Positions 1 through 10,095 of a stretch of DNA of 64,000 bases are shown here, piece after piece. The stretch lies in the NCBI GenBank assembly GCA_022560025.1, contig JAFISE010000058.1, positions 62,001 through 126,000 of the forward strand, written 5' to 3'. The first letter of the stretch is position 1; each line of letters opens with the position of its first letter. Origin of the DNA: Stagonosporopsis chrysanthemi (lineage: Eukaryota; Ascomycota; Dothideomycetes; Pleosporales; Didymellaceae). The notes under the pieces are model-generated. The model was given only the letters and a program-made list of their open reading frames with translations, was not told the origin of the DNA and searched no databases. Both the position numbers and the translations under genes were made by a program.

Positions 1-606
1 AGCGATGGGAGCCTATGGTTCACTGACCCAATCTACGGCTTCGAGCAGGGTATTCGGCCACCCCCACAGTTGCCGAGTCAGGTCTATCGCTTTGATCCCG
101 CGACAGGGGGGATTCGGGCAGTGGCAGATGGGTTTGGACGGCCGAATGGGATTTGTTTCAGTCCTGATGAGCAGGTTTGTTATATTACAGACACGGATTG
201 GATTCACGGAGATGGGACGACGGATCAGACTAGGTTATCGCATATGTAAGTCATTAATATATAATAACAACTGTAAGTTTGAGTTGCTGACGAGAACAGA
301 TACGCGTTTGATGTGAAGATGTACTCTGGCCAGCCATTTCTCATCAATAGACGGCTGTTCGCCATGGCTGATACTGGTATTCCCGATGGAATCAAGTGCG
401 ATCTGGAGGGTAATGTGTATAGTGGGTGTGGAGATGGCGTCAGCATTTGGTCACCGGGTGGCGTGCTGTTGGCAAAAATACTGGTTGATGGTGGTGTCGC
501 AAACTTCTGCTTTGGCAAAGATGGGCAGCTGTTTCTGCTCAATGAGACCAGGCTATGGAGAGCGCAGATTGCTTCGGAGTACAAGGGAGCACTACTTGGT
601 ATTTGA
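1..606 (+). CDS. SMP-30/gluconolactonase/LRE-like protein, 3' part
   Basis: The gene enters from the left edge, so its start is missing. Exon 1 is 1-245 and exon 2 is 300-606, joined across a 54-bp intron (donor GTAAGT at 246, acceptor ACAG ending at 299). The visible protein has the beta-propeller repeats of the SMP-30/gluconolactonase family: a segment starting SLWFTDPIYG, then RPNGICFSPDE and IPDGIKCDLEGNVY, the usual DG-rich metal-site loops. The family hydrolyses lactones or related esters with a divalent metal. In fungi many members are uncharacterised, so the substrate is unknown. The C-terminus looks complete (stop 604-606). The family call is firm, the exact function is not. Confidence 0.85.
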
Positions 607-935
607 AGCCATCAAGTGCTGGTTACTGCATTGAGAATTATAGTCCACAGATTGGTGTAGGACATCATGAGCGTTGGGCAATGCATAGTCGAAGCCAAAA
701 AGAAGTTTGATTGTCCGCAGAGATAATCGCTCACAAGAAATGAACTTCTTCGTCATCGATTGGGCCAGACTGAGGGCAAACATTAGACGCCCGTGTCTAG
801 GAATACGAAGATGCTTTCCATAACAAGTTCGCCCTTGATCTTCGACCACGACCCACCATCTCGTTGATCTGTACTTCCGTACATACCTTCCACTTGGCTG
901 CAAGATGTAACCTTCCCGAATACCCGAGCACAAGC
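607..935. other. Intergenic, convergent 3' regions
   Basis: This is the space between the stop of the SMP-30 gene and the possible extended stop of the F-box-like gene. The open frames here are short and show no family resemblance. I see no RNA gene or repeat. Confidence 0.5.
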
Positions 936-1858
936 CTACGTTTCTTCGCATGCGATACCGTATTTTTCCACAAAGCTATTGAAAGCGACTTCGTTCATGA
1001 TCTCGACAAATCCATCAATGTAGACTTCAAGCTTACTCCAAGCTTACTCCAAGCTGCATCGTCAAGATAATAGTCTGTGCGGTCGAGATTAGGACCGGAG
1101 GAATCACCATGCCTCTTTTGATATCGTGTTATGCGTGCTGCATACGCGCCTTGAAGACAGTTCCTGGCTTCCGCTGAGCGGTAGCTTTTTATCCATTTGT
1201 GACGTTCGCTCTTATCAATAGTCTGCCGATGGCCAAATTTTACCAAAAAAGTCGCTTCCATGACGTCTGGATCTAGGTCGTTACATGCCTCCTTCCGCGC
1301 CTTGTCTTGGAAGCATGCGAAGACGCCGAGGAAGCTATCCAAGAATTCCCTCCATCCAAATGAGATGGTGGAGTTTGTTAACAAATGAGCGAGATCCGGC
1401 AGTGGTGCATCGATAACGTAGGGCCCGAGTCTGCACTTCTGGACAAATTGATGGTCGTAACCGAGACAGAGTGCAATGATAAGATCGCTGTTCGAGAGGA
1501 ATCGATGTATGACAGCCTGAAAGCTGTCGGGAGCCATGTTCGCATCCGCTTCGCTGTTTAATTGATTGATCAGTCTGCGGTCCATATACACACCAAAATC
1601 CGCGCGATCGTTTTCCACAGCATTGAGGTCTAGGGTATGAGCTATCAGGCGCCAGTGCTGCAGTGTAGTGGCATGCTGCGATGCCAGAACCCAACTCCAC
1701 GTTATGCACAGGTGCTTGAGGCGTTGAGTTCTGAATTCGCGCTCAGCTTCCAGTCGAATCATTCTGCTGACCCCGCGGCAGCGGATCCAGAGGGTCAAGT
1801 CGTCGACTTTGGCAAGGATGACGCTCCAGATCTCCGTAGGCAGCTCGCGGCATGGCAT
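936..1858 (-). CDS. F-box-like protein with C-terminal frameshift
   Basis: The ATG at 1858 begins MPCRELPTEIWSVILAKV, an F-box-like segment (LP.EIW..I...VDD..LW..CR.VSR). F-box proteins link substrates to SCF ubiquitin ligases through Skp1. The rest (about 240 residues) has no motif I recognise. As written the frame stops at 995-997, giving 287 aa. An exact 11-bp tandem duplication at 1029-1050 shifts the frame just before that stop. With one copy the frame would run on through LEVYIDGFVEIMNEVAF to a TAG at 936-938, giving 303 aa. That tail reads much more like protein than the present one. So the gene is either frameshifted in this strain or carries a sequence error. The longer upstream open frame to 2053 is leaderless and not favoured as the start. 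Confidence 0.6.
1029..1050. repeat. 11-bp perfect tandem duplication in coding sequence
   Basis: The unit AAGCTTACTCC occurs twice in direct succession (1029-1039, 1040-1050), followed by a third start AAGCT. Eleven is not a multiple of three, so the duplication shifts the reading frame of the F-box-like gene. Confidence 0.9.
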
Positions 1859-2911
1859 GCTCGGCGTCAGGAGTGTGGCAGCACGGTATCGCACCTGGTC
1901 AGGCTGATGCGCGGGCGGATTATTGGTCAGTGAGTGGTGCGGGTGAGTTGGGTAGAGGGAAGGCAACAGCAACTCGCGTGGGCAACGCATATCTAGGACA
2001 AGTCGCAGCAGGTGGCCCACAAATATCAACAGCACTTGTCCCGTCCCAAGCACCAGTGCCTATCGTGACTGTTGCGTGGCAGTCCGCTTACAAGCATTGA
2101 AACCACGGTGTATGCGCCCTAGTTGATACCAGCGCGCATACACGAATGACAACAACAACGGAGGGCGGCGCCTTTATGCTGACAGGCACGCAAGCATTAG
2201 GTCAATAGTACATGGAATGCTTCGGACGAATGTTGATTTGCCTCTGAGAAGTGCTGCACGAGTCTTTCATTGAAGGGTTGCGAAAGACGACGTTCGCTGG
2301 TGAGGGTAGTGGCGAGGCTCAGCTCAAGATCGCTGCCAGTACACTGAGCACAACATGTCTCGTCTTCGTACAGGCCTCCCTGTGAGTGAGGTTGCCGTTG
2401 ATGTTGACTACAAGGAATGCGCTGCATACTGGCTTGACTAACTTAAGGACACAACCGAGGAGTGGTATGGCTGAGGCATGGGGCGCCCTACGTGCAATGT
2501 TCTCTTCGCACTCGAACACCGGTCGAATACGAGTCTACACGTGGAAGTGCACCAGCCACATCTGCGTCTGTCGTGATGCATGAGATGAAGGGCGCAAGGG
2601 CTGAGGACCGAGATGGAAGGTGCTCGAAACTCAGCACGTGCACGTGCCAACTGTGGCAGTGACGTTACACGCCGACTTGTGTGAATCATCGCCGCTGAAG
2701 ATCGAGACCACAACACAGTCTGCATAAAGTGTAAGTTCCCATGCCTCAGGGTGTCTACCCAAACCAATCGCTTCCACTCAATTCCGTCTTCACCGCCTGA
2801 CAAATTCTCGAGCAAACGCTCATACACAAAAGCTCACCCCTCACCTCCAGATCATCACTCAGCCTTCGCACACAACACATTTTACCGCCAACACACAGAA
2901 CCGTACTCAAC
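1859..2911. promoter_or_regulatory. Divergent upstream region of F-box-like gene and MBF1
   Basis: About 1 kb between two divergent starts. The stretch at 2750-2911 is rich in C, A and T on the plus strand and is probably the MBF1 5' leader. Short open frames occur on both strands, but none has a recognisable product. Confidence 0.45.
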
Positions 2912-3458
2912 ATGTCTGACGACTGGAACTCCGTTACCAAGATTGGCAGCCGCACTCGCGGTGGCGCTGCCGGACCTCGCGAGAGCGTTGTCAAGGGCAA
3001 GAGTGCCTTGAACGCCGCCCAGCGCAGTGGCGCCGTCATCTCCACCGACAAGAAGCAGTTCACCACAGCCAACACTGCCGTAAGCCCCTCCCACATTCAT
3101 GGTGGCAACAGCCTCATCTTGGACATCTACTCACGTTTTACAGTCCGGCAACACAGAAGGCCAGCGTCTGACCAAGGTCGATCGCTCAGACGACATCATC
3201 AAGCCCAAGACCGTCGGTATCGCCGTCGGCCAGGCCATCGCTAAGGCGCGCTCTGAGGCCAAGAACGACAAGGGCACCACCATGACACAGAAGGACCTCG
3301 CCACTAAGTGCAACAGCACACCGACCATTATCGCTGATTTCGAGCGTGGCTCTGCTGCGCCCGACCAGAAGCTGCTGGGCAACATGGAGCGAGTCCTGAA
3401 TGTCATTCTGCGCGGAGAGAAGATGGGGCAGCCCAAGTTCCCTAACAAGAAGAAATGA
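2912..3458 (+). CDS. MBF1: Multiprotein-bridging factor 1
   Basis: Exon 1 is 2912-3079 and exon 2 is 3144-3458, with a 64-bp phase-0 intron. The product is 160 aa, the usual size for fungal MBF1. The N-terminal MBF1 domain starts MSDDWNSVTKIG. The C-terminal cro-like helix-turn-helix spans about residues 80-140, with MTQKDLATKCN, TPTIIADFERG and an NKKK tail. MBF1 is a transcriptional coactivator that bridges bZIP activators (Gcn4 type) and TBP. It also acts at collided ribosomes to prevent frameshifting. Family membership is clear from both domains. Confidence 0.96.
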
Positions 3459-3809
3459 GCGGGCATACATGGATAGAGTGGCGCCGAGGCGCGGCTCGGT
3501 TCTAGATGCCTTGCTGGCGGCGCTGGCACGAGTGCTCTTGTCTTTGGATTAGCGGGCGTTAGATGGATATCTTGGTGGAGGAATATCAAAATGGCAGAAA
3601 GACTGCAACAGCTAAGTGCTGGAGTCAGATTGCCACATCAGCCTTGCAAGGACTTGAATTTGGGTTGAAGTAGATGAATCTATGATTTACGACCCAAGAC
3701 CGCAAAACGATGGATTTGGCATGATGTGACGGCTACGCTGAAGAAGGACGCTTGCTAACGCTGACGATGCTGGCTTGAACAACACTTCCGAGCCATCCTT
3801 CACGCATTC
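3459..3809. other. Intergenic between convergent MBF1 and phosphatase genes
   Basis: Shared 3' untranslated space of two convergent genes. No coding frame, repeat or RNA gene is supported here. Confidence 0.5.
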
Positions 3810-4950
3810 TCACTCAACGTTCGCATCCTTCCCTTTCCCATCTGGCGGCCCATCACACATCGGTGGCGCCGCACTGGGCTCCTTAGGCGGCACTGCCCTC
3901 TTTCCCTCCACCCTCTCCGCCCTCACCACCACTGGAATCACGCCCCCAGTCTCAAGCGCAAAACCCCGATGCCCCACCGCCTCAAGAATACTCCTGATAG
4001 CCCCCGAATGACTCGTGAAGCTCAGAAACGTCCCCTCATCACTCGCAAACACATCGTCCAGAAACGCCGCCAGCCGGTACCGCCTCGCAGACCGCGGCTC
4101 GCGATAGTCCGCTTCCCACAGGGGATCCGCGTCCGCGAAGCCCGGCTCGAACGTCGCGTGCGGGAACGCCTTCTCGATGTGCGAGCGCGCGCTGCGGCGG
4201 TCGCACGTGTGCACGCCGAGGGCCTCGCGGAGCAGTTCCTTGACGTACGGCGCGTACCGTACACCGACGGGCCAGTCGAGGTGCGCAAACGAAAGCTCCG
4301 CGGTCTGCAGCGTGCGCGTCAGCGGCGAGACATAGAACGTCTCCGGCGCTGGGATGCCGCGCTGCAGCTGCGCTGCCCACAGCGCGTGCACGTCGCGTGC
4401 CTGCTGCTCGCCTAGGGGGGTCAGATGCGCGTCCGCCCATTCCATGCCGTCGTAGCCGTCCAGGAAGGAGTAGTAGCAGTCCCAGGCTGCGGTGCCGTAG
4501 CGCGACTCCGCGACGTTGTGGTAGCCTTGCCCGTGGCGGCCGAGGAAGAGCACTTTGATGCTTGAGCCGGGGGGGAGAGGGGAGGAGAGAGAGCGGATGT
4601 AGGTTTCGAAGCGGGGCCAGGGGTCTGAAGAGGGGGAGGATGGGTCCGTGGGGTAGGTGCGGTCTATGAGGCCGAAGTTTTCTTTTCTCTGGGAGGGTTT
4701 TAGGGGGAGTTTAATATGGAGGGTGGAGGGATGATTTTTTTCTTACGAAGTCGAATTTGGTGTCGTCGGTTGAGGATTCGGATTGCTGGAATAGGCCTTC
4801 CAGGACGGTGTACTTGAAGTGGAAATCGAGGGGCGGAGGGGCCGGAACTGGGGTGCTGGCGGATTCGTTGGGAGACATGATGTAGAAGAGGAAGATGAGG
4901 ATAGTTGCCACAAGAAATATGGGCCTGCGTATAGTTAGCATAGTGTTCAT
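3810..4950 (-). CDS. Membrane-anchored histidine phosphatase (phosphoglycerate mutase-like)
   Basis: Two exons on the minus strand, 4950-4747 and 4688-3810, separated by a 58-bp phase-0 intron. The product is 360 aa. Residues about 9-27 form a hydrophobic segment (PIFLVATILIFLFYIM), a signal-anchor or signal peptide. The phosphatase domain has the phosphohistidine motif LFLGRHGQGYHN (RHG at about residues 119-121), the LTPLGEQQA motif, SPLTRTLQT, and the second catalytic histidine in FTSHSGAIRSIL. All four are landmarks of the histidine phosphatase superfamily, so it is expected to be active. The substrate cannot be read from sequence. Fungal relatives with this architecture are annotated as phosphoglycerate mutase family proteins. 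Confidence 0.9.
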
Positions 4951-5471
4951 TGTGATTTATGCTTGAGGAGAGAATACGTGGAAATGTTGTTGCCAAGGAG
5001 TCTATGATTTCGAGTCGTGGGAGTTTCTAACATCACAGGGGTTCGTTGTTGTAGAGTTGTAGTATATATCCTTATATCATAGGATCAGGCTGAGGTGATA
5101 GTGCACAACATCGATGGACATCACACGTTGAGTGTAAGGCTGGCGCTAGCAGCTCGGAGCCAATCACGGCGCTGATGCTCAACACGGCTGGTGTTGGTCC
5201 TCGGACACTATAGGACCTGAGCAGACCACGCATATCACGACCGCTACTCAAATGCAAAAACATCTACAATTGCGCATCCAAGGGCTTCATCGGGCCAATC
5301 TCCATATATGCTTCGTATGGTGTTTCATTCGGGGTACTTCGCTCTGACATCGAGTCTATCTGCAGATCGCTCTCAAGAACTTTTGAGAACCTTCAACCCA
5401 ACCGGAACCGGAACGCCATTGCATGCATGCACCATTCCAGACATCCCTCATAACATCTTGCTCCTGGTACA
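4951..5471. other. Intergenic upstream of phosphatase, 3' of eIF3i
   Basis: Promoter side of the phosphatase gene and terminator side of the eIF3i gene. No additional gene or repeat is evident. Confidence 0.45.
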
Positions 5472-6610
5472 TTACAAGTTCGCCTGCTGCTGGTCCGCCT
5501 CCCTCTCCACCTCGTACTTGAAGTCAAAGTAGGGCTTGTCGAAATGGTGCACACGCACGTAACCGTCCTCACCTCCGGAGCAGTACGAGGTGCCCTGGGG
5601 GTGCACGGCGACGTAGTTGAGGGGACCGAAGTGACCACGCACACGGCCAATCTCCTCGGCGAAGATCTTGTGGTAGAAACGGGCTTCGAATTTACCCTGG
5701 CGAGCGGATGTGGTTGTGACGTCCATAGCGGCCTGTCCTCCGCCGAGGATGACGTAGTCCTTTACGGGGGTGATGGCGGCGCTGTTGAGCGGTGTGTCGG
5801 CGATGTAGGCTTTCAGGACATCGAGAGTCTCGGCATCGACGAGCTTTGCGGTCTTGTCCTTGGACGCGGTGATGAAGTATGTGCGGTCGGGCGACCACTG
5901 GAGGTCAGTGACTGTCTGACGTTAGCGCTTCATCTCTTTCCAACTTCCAAACGCGGTGTACGCACTCTGCATGTCCGCGTCATGCACATCGTAGTTGCTG
6001 CTGATCAGCTCGCCGGTCTTGCCGTCCCACTGTGTGAGGGAGCCGTCCTCGTGGCCGGAGATGATGTACTTGGCGAGGTAGGAGAAGCCGGCCACGGTGG
6101 CCTTGCTCTCGTCGCAGACTATCCTCAGGACCTGCTCGTCGCTCTGGGTGGCCTCGACGTCGGGGTTGATCTCGTATACGACAATGGTGGACAGGTGCCC
6201 GGAGCGCTTCTCTGTGACACCGAGCAGCTGCCTGCCGTCGGGCGAGAACTCGACGCGCTTGATCGATGTGGCGAACTCCCAGGTCTTCAGCAGCTTGCCT
6301 GTCTTGACCTCCCACAGGCGCATCGTGTTGTCGGCGCCACCAGTCGCGAGCAGCTCAGAGGTGGGGTGGACGTCGACGGTCCACAGGGCTCCGACGTGGC
6401 CGTGGTATGTGCCTAACCGCTCGCCATTGTGTGAATCTGCGTCCTGTCAGCGGGCTGCTCGCGCTGTGCCTGCGCCGGCGGCGTCGGGGGTTACTGACAC
6501 CATGCGCACACAACATGGTCCTTGGAGACTGAGAAAATGATGTCGCCGTCGGGGTTGTATTTGACCTGCGTGAGCGCACGCTCGTGTCCGGAGAGAAGAA
6601 TCGGCCTCAT
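5472..6610 (-). CDS. TIF34: Eukaryotic translation initiation factor 3 subunit i (WD40)
   Basis: Three exons on the minus strand: 6610-6499, 6436-5966 and 5911-5472. The introns are 62 bp (donor GTCAGT) and 54 bp (donor GTGCGT). The product is 340 aa, the family length. It begins MRPILLSGHERALTQVKYN and contains successive WD40 repeats, for example GTYHGHVGALWTVDVHP, MRLWEVKTGK and TASKDKTAKLVD. The C-terminus carries the eIF3i signature ARFYHKIFAEEIGRVRGHFGPLN. eIF3i is a seven-bladed propeller in the b-g-i part of the eIF3 complex that scans mRNA with the 40S subunit. The splice sites restore conserved blocks on both sides (CAWYSHNGERLG; DADMQITDLQWS). Confidence 0.97.
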
Positions 6611-7662
6611 GCTGGCGGTGGATGGATCGGGGCGGGGCGGTTCGAGGGTGGGCGTGGCCTTTGTAGTGCGTGACTCTCAAAGCGCCTGGTCGATGTTTGC
6701 TGTGCTGGTGCGAGGATTTTCGATGTACGCTAACGGCATGTGCCCCGCATAAGCTCACGACGTCCGGCTGTATCTACACATCACCCATGTCTGGACATGT
6801 TCGACTTCACGAAATTTCGAGGAAATGGTTTTGGTTTTCCGTAGCCTTGGAGGCGTTCTGATTCATGACGGTTGCTTCCTTGCTCAAGGACGGGTCTGCA
6901 TTTGCTCTTCGAGAGACCTCCTCGCCTCCCTGTTGGAGTGTGCTTGCATGGCCATCTCCAAAAGCAGGTCGACAAATCTCTGACTCACGTGTACTCGACA
7001 TCATGCAAGCAGGAGCTTTGTATCTCAGCCGCTATGCTTCAGGCATCCCGTGAGTCATCGATTGACATCTCTCGATGACCAGGTGCGGCAGCAATGCCGC
7101 CTCGTTTCATCTTGTAGTTGCCCTCTAGATCATCTCCTTTACTTTGAATAAAGATTCATCGAATCTCTACTGCATTTCTCATACCAGCTGTCACTTTCAT
7201 CCTCACCCTCCTCTGCGAAGGCCTCTTGTCTTGGCATGCGAGAGGTCGCGGGCCGCGAGGCCTATGGCCACTCGAGTCCCTGTCCTAAGCCCTTCCGCTG
7301 TGGAGCTTTTGCTTCTCGCTGCCTGTGCTTCTCGCTCACTGTGCTTCTCGCCTATATGAGTGTGTCTTTGCAGCACGTCTGTCGCATAGTCTCGTCCACT
7401 TTCACACATTTCAGGCTTTCAAATAGGCCGCTGTTCCTCATCATGATTTCTACAAGCTACGAGCCACCTGCAAGCTGCCTTGCCGACCCACTAATGCAGG
7501 TGAAGGTGAATGCCAGTCGAAATGAACTGCAGGTGACATGGCTTGGCGCAAACGCTCTGCCCACCAGGCCTACTACCTTCGCCAACAACAGCCAAAGACA
7601 GAACCAACGCAGTTAGCCAACAAATAGCGGTCCAGAAACACAGCACAAAAGTGTAGTACAGC
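6611..7662. promoter_or_regulatory. Divergent upstream region of eIF3i and the SH3-like gene
   Basis: Roughly 1 kb between two starts that point away from each other. Several open frames of 60-130 codons lie on both strands, but none looks like a known protein and they overlap each other. I treat the region as promoter and leader sequence. Confidence 0.4.
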
Positions 7663-9173
7663 ATGGGTGACAAAGATTCTCCAGACGCGACAAATGCCGC
7701 AGCCGCACTCGATCGACTCGACAAGCTTGATACCGATAGCTATGTTGTCGCGTTTGGTCCTGATGGCAGGCAGTTTCTCGCTACGACCAACGGCTACCAT
7801 GCGTACGTCAGCCCTTTCACTCGAATTGAAGTTCACTTACCAAAAGTAGCACTGAGCTTCCGGCAACTGTACTGAGCTTCCTAAAGGCAAGGCCTGTGAA
7901 GCGAGTCACATGGGCATCGTACGGATCTCACCTCGACTCCTGGTACTTCGCCTTTGAGATGTCCAACGAGGTATCCGCCTTCCTAGTTGGCGCAGGCATT
8001 CCAGTAGCACTGCGAGAGTTTCTCAACAGGATCAGACCGTTCCCTGAACTAATTTCGGCTCTGCGCGTGCAGCTCGGCAGCAATAACTCCCTCGTCGCCT
8101 GGGCGAACACGTCTTGGGCATGCAGTGGCGTTCCCGTGGCCCTCGAGCTCACGCTTTGTGAGCTGAGTTCGTCTTACAGGAGGGCTCACATAACTCAAGG
8201 ATCTTTGAAAGGTCCACTGAGGCAAGTGACGTGGAGCAACGACGGCTCTTACTACGTCCAAGGACAGCACGGCTATCGGTGGCACTTCGAGTCGAGCATC
8301 ACGCAAAAGGGGTGGATCATGCTGTGGCCAGGCAAGACAACAGCACCGGGTGTCGAAGAGCTCCATGAGCTGGTGGTGAGTGAACAACACAGCACAACAT
8401 GAACATTGTCTGATACAGCCCAGTTCGTCGCGCTCGATCCTCATGCGCCTGGCGGAGATGCATTCGCTTTCTTCAAGAAGCAACACGACGCTGAAGAACC
8501 CCCATTCGTAATTCACTTCCACGGCGACGCTACACACGCAGCAGAGGGACTGAAAGCGGCACCCGCCGTCCAAGATACACGCCTTCGGCGCAGCGAGCAG
8601 AAGCCAGACAAGCCCAAGTCCTTCCGACTGGCGATCTGCAAGCGAGGTGGACGCCCTCACATCTCCGATTCCTGGGAGCTTGAGCTGAAGAAGGGCCAGG
8701 TAGTCAAGGTGTGGGAAGACCGAGGGGGCAACTGGTTTGTCGTCGAGGTACAAGGAGGGACAGTGGGCTGGGCGCATGGTAGTCGACTGGCGTTCTGCGG
8801 AACCAAGATGCACCAGGATCCTCGTGGCACGTACGAACAGTTCCAGGAGGACATGCGTAAGCTGCTTGTTCCCGGCCAGCTGCGCGAGTTTCCTCCGCTC
8901 AGCGAGTATATGGATGTCTGTGCCAACGCCGCGTGCAGATCGGCGAAGAGGGACTTGCAGCTGGGCATCTGCGTTCACGACCTGCAGACGCTGCTGGAGG
9001 GATGCAGCTGCTACTGCTACGAGTGGCTGAAGGAGGAGAGGAACATGTGGCACCCCGACAAGTTCGCGAGGTTTTGCCACGCCGACCACAAGGAGGAGCT
9101 GAAAGCCTCCGCGCAGGAGGTTTTCGTCATGTACGGGATGCTTATGGACATGTGTAAGCAACAGGAGGCGTAA
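7663..9173 (+). CDS. SH3-like domain protein with C-terminal WHPDK helix region
   Basis: Predicted exons are 7663-7802, 7877-8375 and 8424-9173, giving 462 aa. The second acceptor could instead be 7892 (457 aa), and the last intron is only 48 bp. Visible parts are an N-terminal FGPDGRQFLAT block, a middle block with VTWSNDGSYYVQG, and an SH3-like fold (QVVKVWEDRGGNWFVVEVQG ending GWAHGSRLAF). A helical C-terminus follows with EERNMWHPDKFARFC, a WHPDK motif seen at the end of various fungal adaptor proteins. I cannot assign a biochemical role; a signalling adaptor or scaffold is an inference. The frames are collinear and well preserved, so it is probably expressed. Confidence 0.65.
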
Positions 9174-9696
9174 GAGGGGGTGAAGAGGGGGGATGCGGAG
9201 GAGGGTGACGACTACAAGCGCATGAGACAGCTGTAGAGTTCAATTCGATACGCCATTTCATGCATACACTCGGAATGGATTGCAATAGCCATCAGAAGGA
9301 AGACGAGTAGGAGGATGACGGCACTCAGGCGTGTCTGGCAGCTCGATCCGGGCTATGATTCCACCCAGGTCACTTCCATTGGATCACGATAATAAATCGC
9401 AGCCCTGAACCGCAAGGCGTGCGTCTCCACCTTACGCTCCCCCAGTGGCGGTGACGGTGCAATCCATATCAGGGCCGGCCATGCTGGGTTAGTACGTAAT
9501 GCGAGACGGGCGCGGCAAAAGTCTGGTCGTTTCGCGTCGGAGCGCAGGAAGCTCGAGCCGCACAAAGAGCGCGCTGGGTCTGGTGGATTTGAGTCATGTC
9601 TTTCAGGTAATATCTTGCAGTGCTTCAGTCCCCATCTCGCAGCCCTCCGCCTAGTCTGGGAAAAGATACGCTGGCTTGGCCCAGTTTGGAAGGACG
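9174..9696. promoter_or_regulatory. Upstream region of C1-THF synthase
   Basis: Intergenic stretch leading to the C1-tetrahydrofolate synthase start. An antisense frame at 9353-9751 has no recognisable product. No repeat or RNA gene is seen. Confidence 0.4.
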
Positions 9697-10054
9697 ATGA
9701 CAGCGATGTGCGGCGCAGGACGCGTGCTTGCTCGCAGCACCACCCGTGCATTTCCGCCGACAGCTACCCCGCGCGCGCAAAATTCACATTCACATTCACG
9801 TGTACAGATAGCTGCCGCGCCCCGCCACCACCTGTACACTCCAGCGATTGCGCGCGCAGCCCGGCACTTTTCGAGTACGCGGTGCATCATGACGGCGACC
9901 AAGATCGATGGCACGGCCATTGCGAAGAGCATCCGCGAGCGCCTGGGCGGCTACATCCAGGAGAAGCAGGCTGTGAACCCGCGGTACCGTCCGAGCCTGA
10001 AGATTGTGCAGGGTAGGCCACCACGCCCGCGGCGGCTATTGCGGCGCGCCGTGG

Positions 10055-10095
<41 letters not shown>

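Noticed and set aside
5544..6416. A 290-codon plus-strand frame opposite eIF3i
   Set aside because: The minus strand encodes a complete eIF3i with three well-joined exons. The plus frame has no family resemblance.
8049..9161. A 370-codon minus frame opposite the SH3-like gene
   Set aside because: Overlaps a spliced, domain-bearing plus gene. The minus product is not recognisable.
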